Virus record (IMG/VR): IMGVR_UViG_3300031669_000092
Location: 1-39,749 of that record
Strand: one strand, 5' to 3'
Length of the DNA stretch: 39,749 nt
Origin: a virus
The notes beneath the pieces were generated by a model, which was given only the letters and a program-made list of their open reading frames with translations, was not told the DNA's origin and searched no databases. Below are positions 7,340 through 15,301 of this stretch, piece after piece. Every line of letters starts with the position of its first letter. Position 1 is the first letter of the stretch. Made by a program: the position numbers and the translations under genes.

Positions 7340-8158
7340 ATGGCATCTCTGAAACCAGTCATTCGTAAGTCAAAGATCAAAATTGACCATAAATGTACGA
7401 TATATATTCGTATTTGTCAAGGCAGGAAAGTGTCTTATATCAAAACCCCCTGGTCAATTGAACCGAAATTTATGGGAGCGGACGGCAGGATCAGGCCCTC
7501 CTACCCGGGTTATACCACATTGAACAAGGCGATTTACAGGCTTCTGGTACAATATAACACCATAATAGAAGACCTGGGTCCGGAAGTTATATTTATAGAT
7601 ATCAACACACTTATCAACAAATTAAGGGGCCATGGAGACTCCGGGGCCGACTTCATAGTTTATGCCAGGGAGAGAATAGCCCGTCTGGAGGCAGAGAAAC
7701 GCCTCTCCTATGCGGAAAGCTACCAGGTCATGCTGACACACCTCAAAAGGCACACCGCGAAGGAAGGCCTCTTATTTAAAGAAATAACGGTAGATTTCCT
7801 GCAGGGCTTTGAACACTACCTTTTTTTACAGGGGTGCAAGGTGAATACAAGGAGGATCTATCTTAATAACATCCGGGCCATTTTCAATCATGCCATAGAC
7901 AGTGACGTGATAAAACAGGACCTCTTCCCGTTCAGGAAGTTCAAGATCAAACAGGAGCAGACACAAAAGAGATCGCTGGGGATCCTGCCCATACGGGAGC
8001 TGATGACCGGATCATACCTCCCGGCCCAGCACGAAGAGCCAGGAGCAGCTTATTCATTCTTTCGGAGTCAGTCATCTTATTTAGAATCGCTACAAATTAT
8101 GAATATTCGTCAATTAAATTTGTTTAATCGGATAATCTTTTATAATATTGTACCATAA
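7340..8158 (+). pseudogene. int: Tyrosine integrase lacking its catalytic domain
   Basis: The 272 residues from ATG 7340 contain the two N-terminal modules of a Bacteroidota-type phage integrase. First is an arm-DNA-binding domain (about 1-85, KIDHKCTIYIRICQGRKVSYI). Then comes the SAM-like core-binding domain (about 95-200), with the typical FEHYLFLQGCKVNTRRIYLN and IRAIFNHAID helices. After KRSLGILPIREL, where family members enter the catalytic domain, the sequence becomes unrelated (AYSFFRSQSSYLESL) and stops. Residues Arg, HxxR and Tyr of the active site are absent here, and I found no detached catalytic domain elsewhere. Normal length is near 380-420 residues. The att site and arm repeats next to it are intact. 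It could act as a DNA-binding fragment. Confidence 0.82.
8113..8150 (+). promoter_or_regulatory. Putative early promoter with overlapping inverted repeat
   Basis: TTTG at 8119-8122 and TAATATTG at 8143-8150 are 20 bases apart, close to the Bacteroidota -33/-7 arrangement (one mismatch in the -7). ATTAAA (8113-8118) and TTTAAT (8123-8128) form a small inverted repeat over the -33 box, a possible operator. The next gene starts at 8181. The promoter lies inside the divergent tail of the truncated integrase. Confidence 0.45.
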
Positions 8159-8180
8159 ACAATGCAAGTTAAAACTAATT

Positions 8181-8402
8181 ATGACAAAAAACAATACCAC
8201 AAACACAGGATTTGCAGATGCATTTTATAGCCTGCCTGCAAATAAGCTCATTGATGTAAGGCTGGAGATCTGCGAAGAGATGGGATGGCATTATACCACC
8301 TTTATCAGTAAGCGGGCCGGAAGACGTAAGCTCAAGAAACCTGAAAGAGCCGTCCTGCAGGATATCTTCCGGAGACACGGGATAGAATTTAACGGCGAAT
8401 AA
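8181..8402 (+). CDS. Small helix-rich regulator-like protein
   Basis: This 73-residue protein is the first gene of the early operon. The preferred start is ATG 8181, because the frame upstream begins only with TTG and would overlap the promoter. The pattern FYSLPANKLIDVRLEICEEM, then TTFISKRAG and a basic LKKPERAVLQDIFRRHGI helix, is that of small helical DNA-binding proteins frequent in Bacteroidota phages. A role in early regulation is inferred; I cannot name the family. Confidence 0.6.
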   Translation: MTKNNTTNTGFADAFYSLPANKLIDVRLEICEEMGWHYTTFISKRAGRRKLKKPERAVLQDIFRRHGIEFNGE

Positions 8403-8404
8403 TC

Positions 8405-8587
8405 ATGGAAGCCTCCGGCTCACATATTGAATCCAGCCTCTCTGCCAGGGAGAAAACCATAGCGAAGCTCCTCGCCTGGGGATATACGCAAAAGGAAATA
8501 GCCAGACAGGCTTCAAGGACTGTGAGATCGGCCAGGGCCAGAAGATACGAGAATGTATTTGATCTCCATTTAGCGCTGGCCACATGA
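8405..8587 (+). CDS. Minimal LuxR/GerE-type helix-turn-helix protein
   Basis: This 60-residue protein consists of little more than a GerE-like HTH: LSAREKTIAKLLAWGYTQKE leads into IARQ and RTVRSARARRYENVF. It starts three bases after the previous stop, and its stop overlaps the next start (ATGA). No sensor domain is present, so it may be constitutively able to bind DNA or work with a partner. A transcription regulator is the most likely function. It is the only gene in the early module with a recognisable regulator fold. Confidence 0.7.
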   Translation: MEASGSHIESSLSAREKTIAKLLAWGYTQKEIARQASRTVRSARARRYENVFDLHLALAT

Positions 8588-8763
8588 ACAGAAAACGTAA
8601 ATATTACTGCCGTCACTGCGAAAAGCCACACGACACAGCATATATGGCCGGGATTTGTTTTGACCTCGACATGAAGGTCCTCCATAGTAGTAATCCATCA
8701 CAGACAAGCATAACCAAAATCACAGACAATGAAAATCGAGTTAATGAGCCTCTCTCTTCATAA
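8584..8763 (+). CDS. Small zinc-ribbon-like protein
   Basis: A 59-residue reading frame begins in an ATGA overlap with the HTH gene and ends inside the next gene. It opens NRKRKYYCRHCEKPHDTAYM with a CxxC pair, followed by His16 and Cys25, as in a small zinc finger. Its overlap of 35 bases with the ATPase gene is longer than usual, so either that overlap or a later ATPase start needs checking. Function unknown, probably nucleic-acid binding. Confidence 0.5.
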   Translation: MNRKRKYYCRHCEKPHDTAYMAGICFDLDMKVLHSSNPSQTSITKITDNENRVNEPLSS

Positions 8764-10663
8764 TTTCATGGGGGAGAAGGACAAAACATTCAAATTCGGA
8801 AGCCAGACAACAATATCCGGCTCCAACGCCACAGGAAAAACAAGGATATTCAATGCCTTTCTCTGGTTACTTTTTGGCAAGGACATAGAAGACAGGAAGG
8901 ATTTCAGCATCAAATCCCTGGACCAGAATAACGAACCGATCCACCGGGTGGATTATTCCGTTAATGCCACCCTTTTAATTGATAACATAGAGACCACCCT
9001 CGAGAGGATCTACCGGGAGAAGTGGGTAAAGAAAAGAGGGGAAGAGGCCCAGGAGTTCTCCGGGCATGAAACCCTTTACTTCGTCAACGGAGTACCGCAT
9101 AAGCAAGGTGAGTACCAGGCAAAGGTGGACGGGATAGTTTCAGAAAGGCTTTTCAAGCTCCTGACGAATCCGTTCTATTTCAACCAGATGATGAACTGGA
9201 ATGAGCGCAGGGAAATACTTTTCAGGATCACCGGGAATATTGATAGCAAAGAGATTGCTGATGCACATCCGGAACTTATGAATCTTATGGAGATCCCCAA
9301 CGGGAAAACCATAGATGAATATCGCAAAGAGCTGGCTTTCAGAAAGAGTAAACTTAATAATCAACTTTCAGAGATAGCTCCCAGGACCGACGAAGTGAAC
9401 AAGGGGATCATCCCGGACCCGGATTACAAACAGATCGAGGCCGAAATCCAGAAATCAGATACAAGGCTTAAGGAGATTGATACCCTGATAGCCTCGGCAT
9501 CCAAAAGAGCTGAGAAGAAAAACATGGAGGATCTTAAAAAGCAGGCCCGGATCCTGGAACTGAAGCAACAGATATCCACCCTTGAATACCAGGCAAGTGA
9601 AACCACTACCAAGGCGATCAATGATGCCAGAAGCAGGCAAAACAGATTAAAAGCCGATATCGGAATTATAGAAAGGGAAATACAGGACCTGAAATATGAG
9701 GAATCCCAGATTGAAAAGAGGAAAAAAGAGTTCCTGCAGGATAATGATAAGTTAAGGAATGAGTGGGGCCTCATAAACGAAAAACAAATCTTCTTTAAAG
9801 ATGATCAGTTCAACTGCCCGGCCTGTAATAGGAAACTCCCAGAAAAAGATGTAGAGGTACAGAAAGCAGAACTCACCTCTTTATATAATGAAAATAAGGC
9901 TCAAAGCCTGGAGAGAATATCAGAGACGGGAAAGCAAAACAAGGCAGAGATCCAAAAGATAGATGACCGGCTGCAGAAAATAAAGGCATCCTCAGAGAAT
10001 AAAGAATCTGAGAAAGAGATACTCACCGGACAATTAAGCAAGGTAAAGATACCCGAACCAACAGCCATAGAAACGGATCCATCCATACCTGGACTCCAGG
10101 CTGAGATGCTGGAGCTGGAGAAATCCCTCACCCCTGTAAAGGAGAAGGAAAATTCAGCACTCCAGACTGAGAAAGCTGAGATATCAACAAGGCTCGATGA
10201 GCTGAAAAAGATATTAACAATTCGGGAAAACAATGAAGGATTACGGGAAAGGCTCCGGGATTTGAATCTAAGACAGAGGGATCTGGCAAAGCAGATAGCT
10301 GAGTTGGAGAGGTCGGAATTTACATGCGAAACCTTCATCAGGGCCAGGGCAGAAATGATAGAGGACAAGGTTAACGGCCTTTTCAATGTGGTGAGATTCA
10401 AACTTTTCAGACCGCTTATCAACGGAGGGATGGAGGAGACATGCGAGGCCCTGATTAGTGGAGTGCCCTTCCCGGATGCCAACCATGCTGCAAAAATTAA
10501 TGCAGGGATTGACATCATAAAGACACTTTCCGGGCATTTTGACATCCAGGCTCCTATTTTCATAGACAATGCCGAGGCAGCAAACGAGATCCTGGAGACC
10601 GACTCGCAGATGATAAAACTGTTTGTGACCAGGGATAAAGAACTTAAAGTATCCATCAATTAA
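8729..10663 (+). CDS. Rad50/SbcC-like AAA ATPase with zinc hook
   Basis: This 644-residue SMC-type ATPase has Walker A GSNATGKT at 31-38 and a long coiled coil on either side of a zinc hook CPAC at 363-366. The C-terminal ATPase half carries a Walker B-like APIFIDNAE near 608-616. A canonical ABC signature motif was not found, and no SbcD/Mre11 nuclease gene is present. Such stand-alone ATPases occur in phage recombination modules beside RecT and an MBL-fold hydrolase, as here. The likely role is handling DNA ends for annealing. The N-terminus KIELMSLSLHNFMG is typical of this group. Confidence 0.87.
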   Translation: MKIELMSLSLHNFMGEKDKTFKFGSQTTISGSNATGKTRIFNAFLWLLFGKDIEDRKDFSIKSLDQNNEPIHRVDYSVNATLLIDNIETTLERIYREKWVKKRGEEAQEFSGHETLYFVNGVPHKQGEYQAKVDGIVSERLFKLLTNPFYFNQMMNWNERREILFRITGNIDSKEIADAHPELMNLMEIPNGKTIDEYRKELAFRKSKLNNQLSEIAPRTDEVNKGIIPDPDYKQIEAEIQKSDTRLKEIDTLIASASKRAEKKNMEDLKKQARILELKQQISTLEYQASETTTKAINDARSRQNRLKADIGIIEREIQDLKYEESQIEKRKKEFLQDNDKLRNEWGLINEKQIFFKDDQFNCPACNRKLPEKDVEVQKAELTSLYNENKAQSLERISETGKQNKAEIQKIDDRLQKIKASSENKESEKEILTGQLSKVKIPEPTAIETDPSIPGLQAEMLELEKSLTPVKEKENSALQTEKAEISTRLDELKKILTIRENNEGLRERLRDLNLRQRDLAKQIAELERSEFTCETFIRARAEMIEDKVNGLFNVVRFKLFRPLINGGMEETCEALISGVPFPDANHAAKINAGIDIIKTLSGHFDIQAPIFIDNAEAANEILETDSQMIKLFVTRDKELKVSIN

Positions 10664-10674
10664 AATACATTACC

Positions 10675-11637
10675 ATGACAGAAAAACAGAAATCAACGAA
10701 GAAGCCAGGGGAGGCAGCACAGCAATCCCAGGCAATCGCTAACATTCAGAAAACCATAGCAGACAGCGTCCTGCTGAGGGTGCAGACCTTCGTAGCAAAC
10801 AAGGACATTCGGCTGCCACCGGGATATGTCGCAGAAAACGCTGTCAAGAGCGCATGGCTTATCCTTCTGGAGACAAAGGATAAGAACCAGGCCCCCGTCC
10901 TTCAGGTTTGTACCAGAGACAGCATAGCAAATGCCCTCTTTAATATGGTCATCCAGGGACTGAACCCCGTGAAAAAGCAATGCGATTTTATCGCTTACGG
11001 GGACAAACTTCTGATGCAAAGGGAATACCATGGCACACTGGCACTGGCGAAACGATATGGAGGGATCCTTGAAGTCGTGGGAACCGTGATCTATGAAGGC
11101 GACGAGTTCGGATATTCTATCGACGAGAGGGGATATAAGAAAGTCGTTAAGCATATCCAGGAACTGGATAATGTGGATGTGAATAAGATCAAGGGAGCCT
11201 ATGCCACAGTATTATTTGAGGATAAGGAGAGGGCTCCATACGTTGAGGTGATGACCATGGCCCAGATACGGCAGTCCTGGCAACAGGGAGCTACAAAGGG
11301 AGCCAGCCCGGCACACAAGAACTTCCCAGACCAGATGGCAATAAAAACAGTCATCAGTAGGGCCTGCAAGCTATTTATTTCCAGCTCCGATGACTCGGCC
11401 CTTTTCGAAGAGGGAGAAGAGGTGGATCATGTCTCCATAGCCAGGGAGAAGATTCAGAAACATGCCAACAAAGAAGAAATAACCATCGACACCATAGCTA
11501 CAGAAGTGAAAAATGGCGAAGATAACAAGCCGGCAGAAGAGAAGCAGGGCGAAAACAGGGATCCAGAGCCTGCTGAAGTAATACCCGACGAAACCGGATC
11601 GGAGAAAAAGGGATCAGAAAAACTACCGGGATTTTAA
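10675..11637 (+). CDS. recT: RecT family single-strand annealing protein
   Basis: A 320-residue homologue of phage RecT/Bet-type annealases. The N-terminus is polar. The core runs about 35-245, with the RecT landmarks AxxNALFNMVIQGLNPVKKQ, CDFIAYGDKL, and the YHGTLALAKRYGGI segment followed by KIKGAYATVLFED. DQMAIKTVISRACKLF then closes the core. The last 75 residues are acidic and low in complexity, as in many SSAPs that contact host SSB or a partner nuclease. It sits between the Rad50-like ATPase and the MBL-fold protein with 11- and 3-base gaps, so the three probably act together in end-directed recombination. Confidence 0.92.
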   Translation: MTEKQKSTKKPGEAAQQSQAIANIQKTIADSVLLRVQTFVANKDIRLPPGYVAENAVKSAWLILLETKDKNQAPVLQVCTRDSIANALFNMVIQGLNPVKKQCDFIAYGDKLLMQREYHGTLALAKRYGGILEVVGTVIYEGDEFGYSIDERGYKKVVKHIQELDNVDVNKIKGAYATVLFEDKERAPYVEVMTMAQIRQSWQQGATKGASPAHKNFPDQMAIKTVISRACKLFISSSDDSALFEEGEEVDHVSIAREKIQKHANKEEITIDTIATEVKNGEDNKPAEEKQGENRDPEPAEVIPDETGSEKKGSEKLPGF

Positions 11638-11640
11638 ACC

Positions 11641-12384
11641 ATGAAACTGATCGTTCTGGGATCCAGCAGCTCTGGAAACGGATATATCCTGCTCGATTCA
11701 TCAGGGGAAGCCCTGGTGATCGAGGCAGGAATTAAGCTCTTGGATCTAAAGAAAGCCCTCAATTTCCGGATTAACATGGTAGCCGGATGCCTGATCAGCC
11801 ACAGCCATAATGACCATGCAAGGCATGCATCGGAATATCAAAAAACAGGGATGAGCCTTTATATGGGAGTGGAGACCAGGCAGCAGTTATTCAAAGAGAA
11901 GCAATATTATAACATAAAAGAGCTGAAGGAGAAAGAGCAGATTGTCGTGGGGCCATTCTGGATCAAGCCTTTTCTGCTGGCCCATGATGTCGCCAATTTC
12001 GGATACTTGATACATCATTATGAATCCGGCCTCATTTGCTTTTTGACAGACACCCATTACTGCCCTTTTACCTTCAAAGGATTGAACAATATCCTCATGG
12101 AATGCAATTATTCCCTGGACATCCTGGACAAAAATACCAGCCAGGGATACATCCCCCTCCTGGTCCGGAACCGGGTGATTTATTCCCATATGGAGCTGCA
12201 GACAGTAAAGGATTTCCTGCAGGCCAACGACCTGCGAAAAGTTAACAATATCGTCCTCCTCCATCTTTCCCAGGGTAACTCGGACCAGAAGCAATACATC
12301 AAAGATATCCGGGAGCTCACCGGGAAGAGCGTACATATAGCAGACAGGGGACTGAAAATAGACCTAAACCGAACAGCAATATGA
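11641..12384 (+). CDS. MBL-fold metallo-hydrolase, WalJ/YycJ-like putative exonuclease
   Basis: This 247-residue protein has the metallo-beta-lactamase signature SHSHNDH (His54, His56, Asp58, His59). Further metal ligands are at His115 (LLAHDV), Asp137 (FLTDTHY) and His208 (VLLHLSQGN). These match the YycJ/WalJ subgroup, members of which are DNA exonucleases. In Gram-positive phages such genes often sit beside RecT and may supply the 5'-3' resection step. No classical lambda-type exonuclease is present here, which strengthens that idea. The nuclease activity is inferred. Confidence 0.87.
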   Translation: MKLIVLGSSSSGNGYILLDSSGEALVIEAGIKLLDLKKALNFRINMVAGCLISHSHNDHARHASEYQKTGMSLYMGVETRQQLFKEKQYYNIKELKEKEQIVVGPFWIKPFLLAHDVANFGYLIHHYESGLICFLTDTHYCPFTFKGLNNILMECNYSLDILDKNTSQGYIPLLVRNRVIYSHMELQTVKDFLQANDLRKVNNIVLLHLSQGNSDQKQYIKDIRELTGKSVHIADRGLKIDLNRTAI

Positions 12385-12743
12385 AAGTATTCACAATACA
12401 GGGACAAATAGCAGGCTACCGATCCCTGGCAGACAAATCGCTGAGGCTGACATTTGACACACAGGAACCAGACCCGGAGACAGTGACAAGGATTCAGGCA
12501 AGCCTGCAGATGCCAGGATTTATCGCCTTTAAACCGGATGAATACCTGAAGAGAGAGCTGGACGAGATAGACAAGACAAAGCTTGAGCTGGACGACAGCC
12601 GAAAGAGCCAGAGCTGGAGAATAAGGGTTCACCTTTATAAGCTATGGGAGCAGAACAATGAAGGCTTTGATTCATTTGAATATTACTACCATCACCATAC
12701 CGAGAAATACATTAACAACCTTAAAAGCAGACAATTGCCATGA
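12381..12743 (+). CDS. Conserved phage protein of the recombination module
   Basis: This 120-residue protein overlaps the MBL gene by an ATGA junction. It begins with a beta-rich half (KVFTIQGQIAGYRSLADKSL, then LRLTFDTQEPDPE), continues with a charged helix, and ends with SQSWRIRVHLYKLWEQ, then FDSFEYYYHHHTEKYINNLK. The SQ-x-x-R-x-x-LYxLWEQ tail is a pattern I associate with small proteins accompanying phage RecT genes. A nucleic-acid-binding or replication-accessory role is inferred. The biochemical function is unknown. Confidence 0.65.
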   Translation: MKVFTIQGQIAGYRSLADKSLRLTFDTQEPDPETVTRIQASLQMPGFIAFKPDEYLKRELDEIDKTKLELDDSRKSQSWRIRVHLYKLWEQNNEGFDSFEYYYHHHTEKYINNLKSRQLP

Positions 12744-12964
12744 CAGAACAGGAAGTAAAAGACAAAATAATGGAGGGCCAGAAACAGTTGATCACAGAAC
12801 TGCTGAAAGAGCTCAGGAGGCTTCAACTCAAAAACCTGAAACTCAGGCTACACATGCAAGTGTTGGTCAGCCATCCGCTGATCAAGGAGGCCAGGAAGCT
12901 CCGGGCTAAATATGCAAGGGAGAAAGAGGTATCAAGAGATTTATTAACAGGATCAATGAACTAA
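12740..12964 (+). CDS. Small coiled-coil protein
   Basis: A 74-residue, highly charged, almost wholly helical protein with leucine-spaced LLKELRRLQLKNLKLRLHM and further basic heptads. It overlaps the previous gene (ATGA). It has no cysteines or membrane segment. It may be an oligomerising accessory protein. No family recognised. Confidence 0.6.
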   Translation: MTEQEVKDKIMEGQKQLITELLKELRRLQLKNLKLRLHMQVLVSHPLIKEARKLRAKYAREKEVSRDLLTGSMN

Positions 12965-12967
12965 GTT

Positions 12968-13150
12968 ATGACAAATACACAAAGAACAATTTATGAAGAT
13001 GCGGTGGACCTCCTGGAGAGGATCAACAGCGAGCTGAAAGATGTCAAAAACCTCGATACCATAAACATCAAAATGGTGGGCGTGGTAAAGGACCTCAATA
13101 ATGTACGCATAGAGAAGATAATAGGAAAGGAAGCAGGAGAGCAGGCATGA
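12968..13150 (+). CDS. Small helical protein, unknown
   Basis: This 60-residue protein (MTNTQRTIYEDAVDLLERIN at the start) is predicted to form two helices around an INIKMVGVVKDL segment. It begins three bases after the upstream stop and overlaps the next start (ATGA), so it is part of the same transcript. Nothing further can be said about its function. Confidence 0.6.
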   Translation: MTNTQRTIYEDAVDLLERINSELKDVKNLDTINIKMVGVVKDLNNVRIEKIIGKEAGEQA

Positions 13151-13425
13151 GCGACCTCATAACCATAGAACGCTCCGAGATACAGGATATAGTTGATCAA
13201 GCAATCACCCGGACACTGACCGAGCTCGGCATTAAGGCAAAGGATATAAGCCCCTGGATCTCGCAGAACAAAGCATCCAAGCTCGTGGGCCGGGTCCGCC
13301 TTGAGAGAGCTATGCGGGACGGACTGGTAGAATGGCGAAAAGATGATATCGGCAGGCCACACAGCCGGGTGTGGATAGCATATAAAGACATTATAAAACT
13401 AATTAAAAACCCACAGAAGAAATGA
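13147..13425 (+). CDS. Helix-turn-helix / excisionase-like DNA-binding protein
   Basis: This 92-residue protein has an N-terminal helix (IERSEIQDIVDQAITRTLTE) followed by WISQNKASKLVGRVRLERAM, then DGLVEWRKDD and RVWIAYKDIIKLI. This is the helix-turn-helix plus beta-wing order of MerR-like or excisionase-like winged helix proteins. It overlaps both neighbours by an ATGA-type junction. A directionality factor for the att region is possible but unproven, since it lies far from the integrase; transcription control is equally plausible. Confidence 0.6.
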   Translation: MSDLITIERSEIQDIVDQAITRTLTELGIKAKDISPWISQNKASKLVGRVRLERAMRDGLVEWRKDDIGRPHSRVWIAYKDIIKLIKNPQKK

Positions 13426-14177
13426 AAACAGAAGAAATGAAAACCCTTAGCGAGCATCTAATTGATGCTATCAACAGGGAAGATTTAACAACTCGACAGG
13501 CAGCGGAATATTTAGGACTGAATCCCGGCTATATAAGCATGGCAAAGAACCCGAAATTATGGGACAGCATGTCAAAAGAAGCTTGGTATCGCCTTACATT
13601 CTGGCATAACAGCAAATGCAAACTTAGTGAATATAAGATTGTGGAAGATGCAGAAGTATATCAGCCGAAAGAGAAAGCCGACAAAAAGACGGAGCAAAAA
13701 GATACCCCCGTCCCGCCGGAATTTCCACCTGACAGGAAAGAACTAAAAACAGATCCATCAAAACCGGAGAAAAAAGAGAAGCAGGGGAAGAGCGTGAAGC
13801 TGGTGATCAACCAGGCAGAACTCGATGAACTAAGAGAGAAAATCAGATTTATGGAAAATGATTTTAAGGAAATGGTCAAAATTAACCAATCTAATTCCAT
13901 CTATATTAATGAAGAGTTTTATTCTCAAATCGAGGGACTAAAGAAAAAAGACGATGCCAGGGGAAACCAGATTATGGAGCTTTACAAAATGCTTGATATT
14001 CAGGGCAAAGCAATTAAGGAAATGGGTGATGATATCCCTTCATTCAAAACCATACAAACAATCATAATAAGAATTGATGAACTGGAAAAAGCTGCAAAGC
14101 CAACCGGGATATTAAAAATTCCTGAATTACAAAAGCCTGGGATAGTCATTTTTCAGCGAAACATTTACCCAAAATGA
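13422..14177 (+). CDS. HTH and coiled-coil protein
   Basis: A 251-residue protein in three parts. Residues about 6-65 form an HTH-like domain (LTTRQAAEYLGLNPGYISMA). Residues about 75-125 are a lysine, proline and glutamate-rich linker. Residues 130-235 form a coiled coil (LDELREKIRFMENDFKEMVK). It may start at 13437 instead of 13422. Composition is more AT-rich than its upstream neighbours. A DNA-binding protein that oligomerises through its coiled coil is the best description. It could support replication, since the two following genes are initiator-like. Confidence 0.65.
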   Translation: MKTEEMKTLSEHLIDAINREDLTTRQAAEYLGLNPGYISMAKNPKLWDSMSKEAWYRLTFWHNSKCKLSEYKIVEDAEVYQPKEKADKKTEQKDTPVPPEFPPDRKELKTDPSKPEKKEKQGKSVKLVINQAELDELREKIRFMENDFKEMVKINQSNSIYINEEFYSQIEGLKKKDDARGNQIMELYKMLDIQGKAIKEMGDDIPSFKTIQTIIIRIDELEKAAKPTGILKIPELQKPGIVIFQRNIYPK

Positions 14178-14482
14178 GCTCCCAACTTGACATTTACTTC
14201 CCGACGACCGATCTCACGGAGCAGGAGGTGAGGCAGCGGAAGCTCCGGGCCGGATTTCAGAACGCTGAGATCCTGAAGATATTCCAGAGTCACCCGGACC
14301 AATCATTTACACCATTTGAGATAAAAAATATATGGTTTGCCAGGGGCTACCGGCCCGTACCTCATACCAGCATACGGAGAGCAATAACCTCCCTGACAGA
14401 CCTGAAATATCTGGTCAAAACCCGGGAGATGCGTAAGGGAGAATATGGCGAAAACAATCATACATGGAGGCTAAAATTATGA
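14174..14482 (+). CDS. Winged-helix protein
   Basis: This 102-residue protein carries a winged-helix-like domain over most of its length. AEILKIFQSHPDQSFTPFEI is followed by SIRRAITSLTDLKYLVKTRE, and a short beta wing HTWRLKL ends the chain, as in MarR-like or phage replication-organising proteins. It overlaps the gene before it (ATGA) and the initiator-like gene after it. A role in replication control is inferred from position. Confidence 0.6.
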   Translation: MSSQLDIYFPTTDLTEQEVRQRKLRAGFQNAEILKIFQSHPDQSFTPFEIKNIWFARGYRPVPHTSIRRAITSLTDLKYLVKTREMRKGEYGENNHTWRLKL

Positions 14483-15300
14483 GTAAAGAACTCCCCTATT
14501 TCAGATTTACAGCTTTTGAATGGCTGGAGGGTGATATTAGCCTTGAGGACTATAAAACAAAAGGAGTATTTTCTGACATCTGCGCTTATTACTGGTTTAA
14601 GGATTGTAGTATAACTAAAGCAATGCTTGAGAAACGCTTTAGCAATGCTTTAACAGAGATAAAAACATTGATTGAGGCTGAAATTATTAAGTATAAAAAT
14701 GGAAATGAATTTTTGACAATTTCCTTCCTTGATGAACAATTTGACCAATTATCTGAATTACGCAAAGCCAGACAGGAAGCGGGACGGAAGGGTGGAAAGC
14801 AAAGCTTAAGCAAACCCAAAGCAAAACAGAAGCAAAAGCCAAGCTATAAAGATAAAGATAATAATAAAGATAAAGATAATAATAAAGATAAAGATAATAA
14901 TAATAGTGAATCAATAATACTAAAACGAGAAGATAAATTCAAGAGTGAAGTATTTGAATTTTTAGATAAATACCCGGAAGCAATGCTTAATAAGTTTTGC
15001 AATTACTGGACTGAAAAGAACAGAAGCAAAACTAAAATGCTATGGGAACTGAAACCAACTTTTGAAATAAGCAAGCGCCTTGCGACCTGGGCATCAAATA
15101 ATACAGAAATTGTTAAGAATAAAGAAAGCATACCATCTTATAAAACTTTTACATGGGATCAGATGCTTGAAAAACTTGATAAGGCCGGGGGTGTAAAATC
15201 ATTTTGGGACTCTTACAAGAAAGTCAAGTTAAATGGTTTGCCCACTGATGTTTGGATCCATGTTAACGACATTGCAAAGTACAATATTAAAAACGACTGA
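14479..15300 (+). CDS. Putative replication initiator (DUF4373/Lin1244-like N-terminus)
   Basis: This 273-residue protein begins at ATG 14479 in an ATGA overlap; an upstream ATG at 14464 adds five residues. The N-terminal domain (about 1-85: YFRFTAFEWLEGDISLEDYK, then FSDICAYYWF) resembles the winged-helix domain of phage initiator-like proteins in Bacteroidota and Firmicutes. A low-complexity Lys/Asp/Asn linker at about 120-145 is encoded by three perfect 18-bp repeats. The C-terminal domain (about 155-273) is helical and contains FCNYWTEKN and RLATWASN, seen in such proteins. Having iterons inside an initiator gene parallels lambda O. Function inferred. Confidence 0.65.
   Translation: MSKELPYFRFTAFEWLEGDISLEDYKTKGVFSDICAYYWFKDCSITKAMLEKRFSNALTEIKTLIEAEIIKYKNGNEFLTISFLDEQFDQLSELRKARQEAGRKGGKQSLSKPKAKQKQKPSYKDKDNNKDKDNNKDKDNNNSESIILKREDKFKSEVFEFLDKYPEAMLNKFCNYWTEKNRSKTKMLWELKPTFEISKRLATWASNNTEIVKNKESIPSYKTFTWDQMLEKLDKAGGVKSFWDSYKKVKLNGLPTDVWIHVNDIAKYNIKND
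14848..14901 (+). repeat. Three 18-bp iteron-like tandem repeats (candidate origin)
   Basis: AAAGATAAAGATAATAAT occurs three times without a mismatch, embedded in an AT-rich stretch of the putative initiator gene. Each unit also contains two AAAGAT hexamers. Candidate origin by analogy with lambda-type origins inside initiator genes. The alternative is replication slippage in a disordered linker. Confidence 0.85.
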
Positions 15301-15301
15301 T

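Noticed and set aside
7611-7619. DnaA-box-like TTATCAACA
   Set aside because: A single near-match also occurs at 36541-36549. No clusters were found, so these look like chance hits despite the DnaA-like protein.
9901-10659. 252-codon reading frame on the minus strand
   Set aside because: It lies fully inside the Rad50-like ATPase gene. Its composition (Ser/Phe/Leu-rich) is what the complement of a Glu/Lys/Arg-rich coiled coil gives, and no known motif is visible.
10693-11154. 153-codon minus-strand frame in recT
   Set aside because: The recT frame shows strong family motifs over the same bases and the antisense product shows none.
12036-12245. 69-codon +1-frame reading frame inside the MBL gene
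   Set aside because: Its translation is Pro/Gly/Gln-rich without motifs, and the MBL frame carries all catalytic ligands.
14848-14901. CRISPR-like repeat array
   Set aside because: The repeats are 18 bp, directly tandem without spacers and in frame within a coding gene.
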